Source of the DNA: Planctomycetota bacterium
GTDB lineage: Bacteria > Planctomycetota > UBA1135 > GCA-002686595
Direction of reading: 5' to 3'
Assembly (NCBI GenBank): GCA_029259605.1
Contig: JAJDEV010000025.1
Location: forward strand, 1 to 34,660
DNA length: 34,660 nt
In this document: piece by piece, positions 9,177 to 17,356 of the stretch
How the letters are laid out: each line of letters starts with the position of its first letter
Position numbering within the stretch: position 1 is the stretch's first letter
Translations under genes and position numbers: made by a program
Notes under the pieces: model-generated
What the model saw: only the letters and a program-made list of their open reading frames with translations
Databases searched by the model: none
Told to the model about the DNA's origin: nothing

Positions 9177-9845
9177 ATGCTGAAACTCGCTATCGCTCTC
9201 GGTGCGCTCGGGTGCGCCTATCCGCTCGCCGCGCTCGACGGGCCGTCGCTCGACGCGACGGCCGTCGTGCAGCAGTCCACTCGATCCGCCGACATTCTGC
9301 CCCAGCCGTCCGGCCCGCTGTCGCTCGAACTCGGTGAGTCCGCGACGATGAAGGACTTGCTGGCGCGCTTTGCCGAGCTGACCGGCGCGACGCTCGTGCT
9401 CGACGGCCAGGTGGGTGCGCAGCTGTCGCAAGCGCCGCTGCTCCTCGGCGTGAAGGGGGAGGTTCCGAAGGACGAGGTCTATCCGTTCGTCGAGGGTCTG
9501 CTCTCGTTCCAACGCATCTCGCTCGCACTGATCAAGGGCGGCGCGCGCCCGTTGCTCGGCGCCTACCACGGAAACAACGCCGCGTTCGCTCCGCGCCTTC
9601 GCGTGACCGAGGCGGAGGTCGAGCGCTTCGCCGCGCACTCGGCGTTGCTGGTCGAGACGACGCTGACGCTCGACGCGCTCGACGTGCGCGAGCTCGCCGC
9701 CGCGATGCGCTCGCTCGTCACTGACTCGTCGACCCAGGCCGTCCTACCCGCCGGCACGCACGGCATGATTCTGCGCGGCACGGGCGCCGACATCGCCTCG
9801 TTCGCCGCCTTCGCGCGCACTGCGAACGCATCCGCGCGGCAGTGA
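9177..9845 (+). CDS. Exported protein resembling isolated secretin N-domains
   Basis: A 222-residue protein with a Sec signal peptide (MLKLAIALGALGCAYPLAAL). The mature part reads like the periplasmic N0/N1 domains of GspD/PilQ secretins. The first unit, ATMKDLLARFAELTGATLVLD followed by a P-KDEVYPFVEGLLSF stretch, matches the 'residue-wise helix, V-DP-V, K-EVY--F-S-L' pattern. The second, LDALDVRELAAAMRSLVTD then GMILRGTGADIASF, matches the 'L-x-x-x-D--EL---LR-L...--L-I-G---NI' pattern. The outer-membrane beta-barrel is missing altogether, so it cannot be a pore by itself. The start ATG 9177 has AGAGGA 6-11 bases upstream. A role in secretion, pilus assembly or cell-wall binding is inferred; no pilus or secretion genes lie nearby. 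Confidence 0.72.
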   Translation: MLKLAIALGALGCAYPLAALDGPSLDATAVVQQSTRSADILPQPSGPLSLELGESATMKDLLARFAELTGATLVLDGQVGAQLSQAPLLLGVKGEVPKDEVYPFVEGLLSFQRISLALIKGGARPLLGAYHGNNAAFAPRLRVTEAEVERFAAHSALLVETTLTLDALDVRELAAAMRSLVTDSSTQAVLPAGTHGMILRGTGADIASFAAFARTANASARQ

Positions 9846-9923
9846 CGCTCCGTATCACACACCCCGTAGCGCTTCTTTCGCCGGGAGGGGTCCGAGTTCC
9901 AGGCGCGCTCCGTAGTCGCGACG

Positions 9924-10571
9924 ATGAAATTCGCACGTCCTGCGCGCCGCCGGGCGCAAGTCGTCGCGCTCTGCGTTCTGATCGCAGGCGCCACCGGATG
10001 TGCGGGCCTGTCGATGCCGCGTACCGGCTTCCTCACCGACTACGATTCCTTGGCGCCCGCGCCCGAGCGCCAGGTCTGGGGCGTTCCCGACCCGATCGAC
10101 CTCGAACTCGCGCCCGGGGGAGTCGCCGGGCGGTACGACTCGGTCTGGATCGATCCGGTCGTGTACCGCGAGGTGGAGGGCGCGGGCCACCACCCGACCG
10201 AAGCGAACGCTCGGAAGCTCGAGCGCGACTTCACGCGGATCTTGACCAAGGTCCTCGGCGAGCGCTTCCGCGTCGTCGACGCGCCCGGACCGCGTACGGC
10301 CCGCGTCCGCGCCGCGATCACCGAGGTCGATCCGGAACGGCCGTGGGTCAACGTACTCACCCTGATCCTCCTCGTCCCGACGGACATGGGGGGCATCAGC
10401 GGCGAGTTCGAGATCGTGGACTCGATCAGCGGCGAGCGCCAGGTCGCGCTGACCGCCGTGCGCGAGGGCACCCCCTTCCTCGTCCTCGAGTGCTTCACGC
10501 GCTACGGGCACGCGAAGCACGGCATGAAGAAGTGGGCAAAGGAGCTGCGCTCGATCCTCGCGGGACAGTGA
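9924..10571 (+). CDS. DUF3313-like lipoprotein
   Basis: A 215-residue predicted lipoprotein. A basic N terminus and hydrophobic segment end in IAGATGC, with C26 as the likely lipidated cysteine of a lipobox. The mature protein starts GFLTDYDSLAP, followed by YDSVWIDPVVYR and a central stretch around LERDFTRILTKVLGERFRVVD and ARVRAAITEVDP. That order (GFLxDYxxL, then xxIDPV, then a helix with RxxVxAPGPxT and RxxIT) is what I associate with DUF3313 lipoproteins, whose biochemical role is not known. It would sit in the inner or outer membrane facing the periplasm. It lies between the secretin-like gene and queC with the same orientation, but gaps of 78 and 72 bases argue for separate promoters. 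A 17-base motif 58 bases upstream recurs ahead of queC. Confidence 0.8.
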   Translation: MKFARPARRRAQVVALCVLIAGATGCAGLSMPRTGFLTDYDSLAPAPERQVWGVPDPIDLELAPGGVAGRYDSVWIDPVVYREVEGAGHHPTEANARKLERDFTRILTKVLGERFRVVDAPGPRTARVRAAITEVDPERPWVNVLTLILLVPTDMGGISGEFEIVDSISGERQVALTAVREGTPFLVLECFTRYGHAKHGMKKWAKELRSILAGQ

Positions 10572-10643
10572 GCCCGGTCGCGCCGCGCGCGCGTTCGCAC
10601 CGTCGCGATTCCGTATCGCACACCCCCGCGGTAACGTGGCGGC

Positions 10644-11384
10644 GTGGACGAGCAAGGGAAGAAGCGTGCGGTGTGCCTCGTGTCGGGGGGCATGGATTCG
10701 GCGGTGGCGCTCGCGGAGGCGCGGGCGGACGGCTTCGATGCGTACGCGCTGTCGTTCGAGTACGGCCAGCGCTTCCGTTGCGAGCTCGCGGCCGCGCAAC
10801 GCGTGGCGGTGAGCGGCGGGGCGGTCGAGCATCGCATCGTCGGCGTCGACCTCGGCGCGATCGGCGGCTCGGCGCTGACGGCCGACATCGACGTGCCGAA
10901 GGACCGCGACGCGCACGCGATCGGGCAGGGCGTGCCGGTGACCTACGTGCCCGCGCGCAACACGATCTTCCTCGCGATCGCGCTCGGTTGGGCCGAAGTG
11001 CTCGGCGCGACCGACCTCTACCTCGGCGTGAACGCGCTCGACTACTCGGGCTATCCCGACTGCCGCCCCGCGTTCCTCGAAGCGTTCGAGGCGCTCGCCA
11101 ACGTCGCGACCGCGGCGGGCACGGAGCAGGGCGCGCGCTTCCAAATCCACGCTCCGCTCGTCGAGCGTTCGAAGGCCGACATCGTGCGGCGCGCGTTCGA
11201 GCTCGGCGTCGACCTCTCCGGCACGCATTCGTGTTACGACCCGCTGGCTCCGTCCGTAGACGATGAGGACGCGCGCTGGCTCGCCTGCGGTCGCTGCGAC
11301 GCGTGCGCGCTGCGGCTCAAGGGCTTCGCCGAGGCCGGGCACACGGATCCGATTCCCTACGCGCCCAAGGCTCCGCGAGCATGA
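10644..11384 (+). CDS. queC: 7-cyano-7-deazaguanine synthase
   Basis: A 246-residue ATP-dependent enzyme that converts 7-carboxy-7-deazaguanine and ammonia to preQ0, the precursor of queuosine in tRNA. The PP-loop SGGMDSA is at residues 14-20. The zinc-binding cysteines are at positions 197 (THSCYDP), 215, 218 and 221 (ACGRCDAC), and [10 protein letters not shown], conserved in the family, is at about 101-110. Length is normal. The start is GTG 10644, which places the PP-loop at the usual distance from the N terminus. It opens a compact operon: its TGA overlaps the ATG of mazG as ATGA. The queD, queE and queF partners are not in this window. Confidence 0.96.
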   Translation: MDEQGKKRAVCLVSGGMDSAVALAEARADGFDAYALSFEYGQRFRCELAAAQRVAVSGGAVEHRIVGVDLGAIGGSALTADIDVPKDRDAHAIGQGVPVTYVPARNTIFLAIALGWAEVLGATDLYLGVNALDYSGYPDCRPAFLEAFEALANVATAAGTEQGARFQIHAPLVERSKADIVRRAFELGVDLSGTHSCYDPLAPSVDDEDARWLACGRCDACALRLKGFAEAGHTDPIPYAPKAPRA

Positions 11385-12244
11385 CCGACCCCACACCGAA
11401 CGCGCGCCCGCTCGAGCCGACACAGGAGACGGGCGACGCGCGCCTCGACGCGATCGCACGCCTGCTCGCGATCGTCGACCGCCTGCGCGCGCCGGACGGC
11501 TGCCCGTGGGACCGCGAGCAGTCCGTCGCGTCCATGGCGTCGAGTCTGACCGAGGAGGCCTTCGAGGCGGTCGAGGCGATCGACCAGGGCGACGTCGATG
11601 GCACGGTCGAGGAGCTCGGTGACCTGTTCATGGTCGTCACGCTCATCGCGCGCATCGCCGAGCAAGACGGCAGCTTCGACATGGCGCGCATCGCGACGGA
11701 AGTGGGGGACAAGCTCGTCCGCCGCCACCCGCACGTCTTCGGCGATCCGTCGAGCGTCTCCGGCGCGGGCGACAGCGACGGCGTCGTCGCGAACTGGGAG
11801 CGCATCAAGCGCGAGGAGCGCGAGTCGAAGGAGACGGACGCCAGCGCGCTCGCCGGCGTGCCGGTCGCGCTGCCCGCGCTGCAACGCGCCGACCGCCTGG
11901 GCGCGAAGGCGATCTCGGCCGGCTTCAAGTGGAACGACGCGCGCGGCGCGCACGCGAAGCTCATCGAAGAGGTGGGCGAGCTGACCGCCGAACTCGACGC
12001 GGAAGCGCCGGACGCCGCGCGCATCGAGAGCGAGCTCGGCGACGTGCTGCTCGCCGGTGCGCTGCTCGGCCGCTACTTGAAGATTGATCCGGAGCGCGCC
12101 ACGCGCGACGCGGTGCGGCGCTTCGAAGCGCGCTTCCGCAACATGGAGGCGAGCGTCGGCGGCTCGCTCGCCGACCGCACGCTCGACGAACTCGTCGCCG
12201 CCTGGCACGCCGCGAAGTCCGAACTGGAGACCGAGGCCCGATGA
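11381..12244 (+). CDS. mazG: MazG nucleoside triphosphate pyrophosphohydrolase
   Basis: A 287-residue cytoplasmic enzyme that hydrolyses NTPs to NMP and pyrophosphate as a house-cleaning activity. Two MazG units are visible. The N-terminal one begins [19 protein letters not shown] and has the metal-binding [10 protein letters not shown] plus VEELGDL. The C-terminal one contains [19 protein letters not shown] and [11 protein letters not shown]. The two-unit plan and length agree with full-size MazG. ATG 11381 is chosen over the open frame further upstream because it overlaps the queC stop as ATGA. Its own TGA overlaps the ATG of the next gene in the same way, so all three are translationally coupled. 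Confidence 0.95.
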   Translation: MTDPTPNARPLEPTQETGDARLDAIARLLAIVDRLRAPDGCPWDREQSVASMASSLTEEAFEAVEAIDQGDVDGTVEELGDLFMVVTLIARIAEQDGSFDMARIATEVGDKLVRRHPHVFGDPSSVSGAGDSDGVVANWERIKREERESKETDASALAGVPVALPALQRADRLGAKAISAGFKWNDARGAHAKLIEEVGELTAELDAEAPDAARIESELGDVLLAGALLGRYLKIDPERATRDAVRRFEARFRNMEASVGGSLADRTLDELVAAWHAAKSELETEAR

Positions 12245-12984
12245 CCGCGATCGTTCGCACCTCCCAACTGACCAAGGTCTACGGCAAGGCGCCGAGCGAG
12301 ACGCGCGTCCTGCGCGGCGTCGACTTCGAGCTCGAGGCCGGCAAGTTCGCGTGCATCATGGGGCCGAGCGGTTCGGGCAAGTCGACGCTCTTGCACCTGA
12401 TCTCCGGGCTCGACGAACCGTCGGCGGGCACGGTCGAGCTCGGCGGAAAGAACGTGTCGCGCCTCTCGCGCCGCGAACGCACGCTCCAACGCCGCCGCAC
12501 CGTCGGCTACGTGTTCCAGTTCTTCAACCTGCTGCCGAACCTGTCGGTGAGCGAGAACGTCGGGCTGCCGCTCGCGATCGCGGGACGGACCCGTGACGTC
12601 GAGCGCGACGCCGTCCCGCCGTTGCTCGAGCGCTTCGGCATCACGGGCCGTAGCGCCGCGTTCCCGCACCAGCTTTCCGGCGGCGAGATGCAGCGCACGT
12701 CGATCGCGCGCGCGCTCGCCGGCGGTCAACCGCTGCTGCTTTGCGACGAGCCCACCGGCAACCTGAGCCAGAAGGCCGGGCTCGAGGTCATGCAGGCGCT
12801 GCGCGAGGTGTGCGATCGCGACGGGCGCAGCGTGTTGCTCGTCACGCACAACCCGCGCGACGCCGCGTTCGCCGACCTGGTCTACTTCCTCGTCGACGGC
12901 GAGATCAGCACCGAGCGCGTGCTCGAGGGGCCGGGCATCGAGGTCGAGGCCGTGCACGAAGCGCTCGCCGCGCTGCACATTTGA
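12241..12984 (+). CDS. ABC transporter ATP-binding protein, LolD/MacB type
   Basis: A 247-residue ATPase. Walker A GPSGSGKST is at residues 41-49, the Q-loop at Q93 (VFQFFNLLP), signature LSGGEMQR at 145-152, Walker B LLLCDE at 165-170 and the switch histidine at 203 in THNP. VFQFFNLLPNLSVSENV and the PTGNL element are typical of the LolD/MacB/FtsE group that powers FtsX-like permeases. In the D-loop the usual Asp of GNLD is replaced (GNLSQKAG), a small departure that could alter coupling between the two ATPase subunits. The start overlaps the mazG stop (ATGA), and the permease begins 13 bases after the stop. The substrate is unknown; lipoprotein, lipid or peptide export is possible. Confidence 0.93.
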   Translation: MTAIVRTSQLTKVYGKAPSETRVLRGVDFELEAGKFACIMGPSGSGKSTLLHLISGLDEPSAGTVELGGKNVSRLSRRERTLQRRRTVGYVFQFFNLLPNLSVSENVGLPLAIAGRTRDVERDAVPPLLERFGITGRSAAFPHQLSGGEMQRTSIARALAGGQPLLLCDEPTGNLSQKAGLEVMQALREVCDRDGRSVLLVTHNPRDAAFADLVYFLVDGEISTERVLEGPGIEVEAVHEALAALHI

Positions 12985-12997
12985 TGGGGCGCATCGA

Positions 12998-15628
12998 ATG
13001 GGTGTAGCGGCACGCATCGCGCGGCGCAGCCTCACGGGTAACCCCGGGCGCACCGCCTTCTCGATCCTCGGCGTCGCCGTCGGCATCGCGACCGTCGTCG
13101 GCGTCTTCACCGTCGACCACGTCACGGTCGTGCTGCGCACCGAGCGCCTGACGCCCGACTTCGGCGCCGACCTCGAGGTGCGTCCGCGCGCGCAGCTCGA
13201 GGATCCGCGCGCCGAGCTGCTCAGCATGGAGGGCGTCGCCGGCATCGCGGCCTTCTTTCAGAACGAGGTGGGCTTCCGCCCGCTCGAGAGCGCGGGCGGC
13301 GACGACGTGTCCGAGACGATCAGCCTGGTCGGGCTCGAAGCCGGTGCGGCCAGCACGCTCGGCGTCTACTACGTCGAGGACGGCGTCGATCTCGTGCCCG
13401 CGACGGCGCAGACCGGCGTGCTGATCGGGCGCAGCCTGGCGGAGGACCTGGCGGTGGGCGTCGGCGATCGTGTCGTGCTCGCGCAGCCGAAGAAGGCGGC
13501 GCGCAAGAAGTGCGTCGACGGCGTCTTCGGCGAGGTCGAGCAGGGCGAGTCCGCGTCGGTGCTCGAGCACGAGGAGGTTTTCACCGTCGCCGGCATCCTG
13601 GCCCCCGAAGGCCTCGGCCGGCGCGCGAGCGGGCGCGTCGCCGTGATCGACTACAACCGCGGTCGCGAGCTCTTGCGCGACGTGTTCCTCGAGTCGCAGT
13701 TTTGGCTGCGGCGCGACGCGTCGGTCGAGCTCGAGCAGCTCGAGTCCGACCTCGCGCGCTCGTTCACGTTCGAGCGCAACGAGACGAAGGCGGTGGGGCA
13801 GATGGCCGACGAGCGCGCCTTCCGCAACGGCGTGCGCATGGCCGGGCTGTTCGCGCTCTTGCTCGGGCTGTTCGTCATCTTCCACACGCTGTCCATGTCG
13901 CTCGTGCAGCGCGTGCGCGAGGTCGGCGACCTGCACGCGCTCGGCGCGACGCGCACGCAGATCGCGAGCGTGTTCTTCCTCGAGGCGGTCGTCATCGCGC
14001 TCGTCGCCGGCGCGCTCGGACTCGGCGGCGGCATCGCGCTCGCCTACGCGCTCTTGCAGAACGGGCTGACGACGCTCGGCATGGTGGGGCGCCCGGTCGA
14101 GCCGCTGTCCGTGCCGTGGGCGACCGTGCTGCCGCTCGTCGGGCTCGGTGTCGGCATGGCGCTCGTCGGCTCGGTGTTCCCGATTCTGCGCGCGCGCGGC
14201 ACCGACGTGGTGTCCGCGCTACGCGGCGAAGACGCGCCCAAACGCCCGGTCGCGCACGGCTTCCACCTGTTCAGCATCCTCGCGCTCGTGGCGATCGTGC
14301 CCGTCGTCTTCTTCCAGGTCGTCCCGATCGTCGGTGCCGCCGAGTCGCGCTTGATCGGCACGCTCGTCGTCGGCTTGATCGTGCTCGGGCTCCTGATCGG
14401 CCTGCCGCTGATGGCGCCGGGCCTGTTCGGGCGCGTGACGAGCCGCATCGTCGCGCCGCTCGCCGGACCGTTCCCGCTCGTCGGCAAGCTCGTGTCGCGC
14501 ACGCTCGCGAGCAGCCCGAGCCGCATCGGCTCGTCGATCGCGGGCATCGCGCTCGTCACCGCCGCGTTCGTCGGTCTGAAGGGCATGACGAACAGCCTCG
14601 TCGGCGAGATCGAGGTGTGGGGCGAGCGCGGCCTGGCGCACAAGGTGTGGGTCGAGAACCTGCCCGACCTCTCGTTCGACGAGGTGAGCGCCGCGCTGCA
14701 CGCGCTGCCCGAAGTGCGCGGTGTGGAGTCGCGCGACGCGCGCGCGCTGCCGAGCTTCCTCTTGTTCGGGATGCGAACGGAGGAGCTCGTGGGATACGGG
14801 CCGCTCGCGGAAGGCGCGCAGGGCGCCGCGCTCGCCGCGGGACTGCGCGACGCGCAAACGATCATCCTGTCCGGCCGACTCGCGCGTGAACGCGGCTTGA
14901 CGCTCGGCGACAAGGTGTTGATGCAGACGAGCGGCCACGGCATCCAAGAGTTCGAGGTCGCGCTCATCACCGACGAGTACGGCTACTTCCAGCACCCGGA
15001 CGAGCGCTCCTACGGCATCGTCGACGAGAAGCACCTGCGCCGCTTCTTCTGCGTCTCGTCGGACACGACGCAGTCGATCGGCGTCGCGATCGATCCGAGC
15101 ATGAACGGCCGCGACGCGATCGCGCTCGTCGAGGCGACGCTGCGCGCGCGCTTCCCCGAGCTCGAGCGCATCGCGCTCACCGACGGCGACGGAATCCTGA
15201 ACGAGATGCGCGAGGACCTGACCGCAGACTTCGTGCTGTTCGACGTGATCCTCGCGCTGACCGCGCTGCTCGCCGGCCTCGGCGTTCTCAACGGCCAGCT
15301 GCTCGCCGCGCTCGAACGTCGCAAGGAGATCGGCATCCTGCGCGCCCTCGGCGCGACCGGCGGCCAGGTCGCCGGAGCGGTGCTGCTCGAGTCCGCGCTG
15401 ATCGGCGTCGCCGGCGGCCTGCTCGGCGCGCTCGTCGGCACGGGCCTGACACCGGTCCTCGTCTCGACCCTGCGCATCCTGTCGGACCTCCCGCTCCCGT
15501 TCCGCACGGCCGGCGCCGCGATCGCCTTCGCGCTCTTCGGCGCCCTCGTCCTCGCGCTGGTCGCGGGCCTCTACCCGATCTGGCGCATGAACCGCTTCGA
15601 CGACGTGCGCGCGGTGCGGACGGGGTGA
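12998..15628 (+). CDS. FtsX-like ABC transporter permease, two-domain
   Basis: An 876-residue permease. An N-terminal membrane helix (about residues 18-40, after RRSLTGNPGRTAFSILGVAVG) is followed by a periplasmic MacB_PCD-like region. The first FtsX core (about 280-400) contains MSLVQRVREVGDLHALGATRTQIASVF written in three turns, with its helices. A second half has another helix pair, a periplasmic region and a second FtsX core (about 745-870) with ERRKEIGILRALGATGGQVAG. The internal duplication means one chain can supply both halves of the permease. It is the last gene of the queC-mazG-ATPase run and clearly the partner of the ATPase just upstream. ATG 12998 has weak ribosome-binding support, so coupling is probable. 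Confidence 0.93.
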   Translation: MGVAARIARRSLTGNPGRTAFSILGVAVGIATVVGVFTVDHVTVVLRTERLTPDFGADLEVRPRAQLEDPRAELLSMEGVAGIAAFFQNEVGFRPLESAGGDDVSETISLVGLEAGAASTLGVYYVEDGVDLVPATAQTGVLIGRSLAEDLAVGVGDRVVLAQPKKAARKKCVDGVFGEVEQGESASVLEHEEVFTVAGILAPEGLGRRASGRVAVIDYNRGRELLRDVFLESQFWLRRDASVELEQLESDLARSFTFERNETKAVGQMADERAFRNGVRMAGLFALLLGLFVIFHTLSMSLVQRVREVGDLHALGATRTQIASVFFLEAVVIALVAGALGLGGGIALAYALLQNGLTTLGMVGRPVEPLSVPWATVLPLVGLGVGMALVGSVFPILRARGTDVVSALRGEDAPKRPVAHGFHLFSILALVAIVPVVFFQVVPIVGAAESRLIGTLVVGLIVLGLLIGLPLMAPGLFGRVTSRIVAPLAGPFPLVGKLVSRTLASSPSRIGSSIAGIALVTAAFVGLKGMTNSLVGEIEVWGERGLAHKVWVENLPDLSFDEVSAALHALPEVRGVESRDARALPSFLLFGMRTEELVGYGPLAEGAQGAALAAGLRDAQTIILSGRLARERGLTLGDKVLMQTSGHGIQEFEVALITDEYGYFQHPDERSYGIVDEKHLRRFFCVSSDTTQSIGVAIDPSMNGRDAIALVEATLRARFPELERIALTDGDGILNEMREDLTADFVLFDVILALTALLAGLGVLNGQLLAALERRKEIGILRALGATGGQVAGAVLLESALIGVAGGLLGALVGTGLTPVLVSTLRILSDLPLPFRTAGAAIAFALFGALVLALVAGLYPIWRMNRFDDVRAVRTG

Positions 15629-15662
15629 GGTGGTCCCTCCGCCGGAAGCTCGACCCTGGCGA

Positions 15663-15690
15663 TTGACGCGACCCGGTCGACGGCTATACT
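15663..15690 (+). promoter_or_regulatory. Promoter of tRNA-Asp
   Basis: TTGACG (15663-15668) and TATACT (15685-15690) are spaced by 16 bases, close to the housekeeping sigma-70 consensus. The -10 ends 17 bases before the first base of the mature tRNA. It is the best consensus promoter I found in the window. Confidence 0.65.
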
Positions 15691-15707
15691 CCCTCGCTCG
15701 AACGCGC

Positions 15708-15784
15708 GGGGACGTAGCTCAATTGGTTAGAGTACCGGCCTGTCACGCCGGGGGTTGCGGGTTCAAGTCCCGTCGTCCTCGCCA
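15708..15784 (+). tRNA. tRNA-Asp (anticodon GTC)
   Basis: A 77-base cloverleaf. The acceptor stem GGGGACG pairs with CGTCCTC (one G-U), with discriminator G and an encoded CCA at 15782-15784. The D arm is GCTC/GAGT, the anticodon stem CCGGC/GCCGG encloses the loop CTGTCAC with anticodon GTC, and the T arm is GCGGG-TTCAAGT-CCCGT. All arms pair. No integrase gene or repeat of its 3' end was seen nearby. Confidence 0.97.
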
Positions 15785-15822
15785 TTCCGCGCCCCCGAGA
15801 AGGCCGGTTTTGGCGCCGCGCG

Positions 15823-17106
15823 CTACTGAAGCGTCACGAGCATCCGGATCGTTCCGGTGCCCGCCTCCAGCTCCTCGAGCGCCTTGCCGACGACCGTGCC
15901 GATCCGCGCGTCCGGATCGCGCATCGCGTGGCCGGGTGTGTTCGAGCTGACGAGCAAGTCGCCGATCGCGATGGGGCCGTTTTCGGCCGTGACCTTCACC
16001 GGCACGACCCCGACGACGGCGACCGGGACCTCGTCGTAACGCTCGGCCATGTCGGCGCGCGTCAGCAGGCGAACCGAATCGGGATCGTCGGGCAGCGCCT
16101 CGCTCCAATCGCGGGTCGACCCGACGAAGCCGGGCTCGGTGCTGTACACGCCGCAGACGAGCGTCGAGCGCGCGGCGCGGGCGAGCCGGATGCGATTGGG
16201 GTGCTCCGGATCGAGCTCGACCAGGTCGCCGGGCTCGACCGAGGTCGCGCCGGTCGAAACCGAGAGCATCTCGGCGAAGTCCGCGGGCCCCGTGTACGCC
16301 CCGTCCGCGTAGACGTCGCCGCGGTTCGTCGCGCGAAACGCGACGTTGCTCAACGGGAAGCCCGGTTGGACGCAGCGAATCAGGTCGTAGGTGTCCGGAC
16401 TGAGGTACCTGCCGCGGACCTCGAGGACGACGCCGTTCCCGCCGATGGAGGTCGTCTCGACGCGCGCGGCCGTCCCGGGCGAGTAGACGTCGAGGCCTGC
16501 CGTTGGCGACGCCCGCCCGACGCCGAGCTTCGCGTTGCCGTCGACGACGACGTGACGCGAGAGCATGTCGACCGTCAGCACGGGCACTCCGTTCGCCTGC
16601 TGGAAGACGAACTCGTCGCTGGCGTCCCGGTACAGGAGCCCCCACGTGTCGTACGCCGGAGAGTGAGCCAGGATCATGCGGTCGGCGTTGGCGGAGCCGC
16701 CCTCGAACATGCGCATCATCGGAACGGGGAGCGCGCCGATGGGCGGCGCGTACGACGAGAACTGCACGCCTGAGCTGTTCTCCGCGAAGCGCAGCGCGGA
16801 CTCCACCAAGACGTCCCCGTTCACGTGCAACCGAGCCTGCGGCGCTGTGGTTCCGACGCCGACGTTGCCGTTCGCGTGGACGAAGAGCCGCGAAGAGAGC
16901 GGATAGAGCATCCCGAGCGTCGGTGTCGACGAGGCCTGAAGGCAACCGGGTCCGAAGGCCTCGCGCAGACCCGTGGCGCAGAGGGGCTGGATCGTGACGG
17001 CGTCGACGTCGAGTCCGGCGAGGCTCGGGTCCGCGCGGAACTCCTGGGCGAGTGGGTGCGTGGGAAGGACGATCAGCGCGGACGCTGCGAGGACGAGTCG
17101 GTTCAT
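15823..17106 (-). CDS. Secreted tail-fibre-like protein with C-terminal G2-peptidase-like domain
   Basis: A 427-residue protein with a signal peptide (MNRLVLAASALIVLPTHPLA). The middle carries the phage tail-fibre-like phrase NGNVGVGTTAPQARLHVNGD (about residue 80 on) and a second weaker copy GNAKLGVGRASPTAGLDVYS. The C-terminal domain (about 280-427) begins DFAEMLSVSTGATSVEPGDLV and ends GPIAIGDLLVSSNTPGHAMR, then GTVVGKALEELEAGTG and MLVTLQ. I recall this C-terminal block from many bacterial surface proteins. It has been compared to self-cleaving (peptidase G2-like) trimerisation domains, but I cannot identify catalytic residues here. ATG 17106 has AAGGAA 7-12 bases upstream. It is divergent from the secreted beta-helix gene. 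Confidence 0.78.
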   Translation of the reverse strand: MNRLVLAASALIVLPTHPLAQEFRADPSLAGLDVDAVTIQPLCATGLREAFGPGCLQASSTPTLGMLYPLSSRLFVHANGNVGVGTTAPQARLHVNGDVLVESALRFAENSSGVQFSSYAPPIGALPVPMMRMFEGGSANADRMILAHSPAYDTWGLLYRDASDEFVFQQANGVPVLTVDMLSRHVVVDGNAKLGVGRASPTAGLDVYSPGTAARVETTSIGGNGVVLEVRGRYLSPDTYDLIRCVQPGFPLSNVAFRATNRGDVYADGAYTGPADFAEMLSVSTGATSVEPGDLVELDPEHPNRIRLARAARSTLVCGVYSTEPGFVGSTRDWSEALPDDPDSVRLLTRADMAERYDEVPVAVVGVVPVKVTAENGPIAIGDLLVSSNTPGHAMRDPDARIGTVVGKALEELEAGTGTIRMLVTLQ

Positions 17107-17356
17107 GGCGTTCCTTGGGTGGGCGGGTTCCCTTGCGGCCGTCGGCCGCGGCCCGCGTGCGCCAAGAAAAACCGCTCGTCGCCCGCGGAAGAACTCCGGC
17201 CGGTCGCCATGAAGCGGAGCGCGAAGTCCACGCCCAGACTTCGAACCGCCTCGACCGAAAACCTGTCCCCCGACCGAGGGGGTTCGCGCTCTCCAGCGCG
17301 GAGGCTCCCCGGAAGCGCGCCGTGATCGATGTCGTGGGCGACTTCCGATCGAAACC
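17107..17356. other. Divergent intergenic region
   Basis: About 250 bases between two secreted-protein genes transcribed away from each other. The region must hold both leaders. I see no convincing -10/-35 pair and no long inverted repeat. Confidence 0.3.

Noticed and set aside
15708..15784. tRNA-Asp as attachment site of an integrated element
   Set aside because: No integrase gene and no second copy of the tRNA 3' end was seen in the window.
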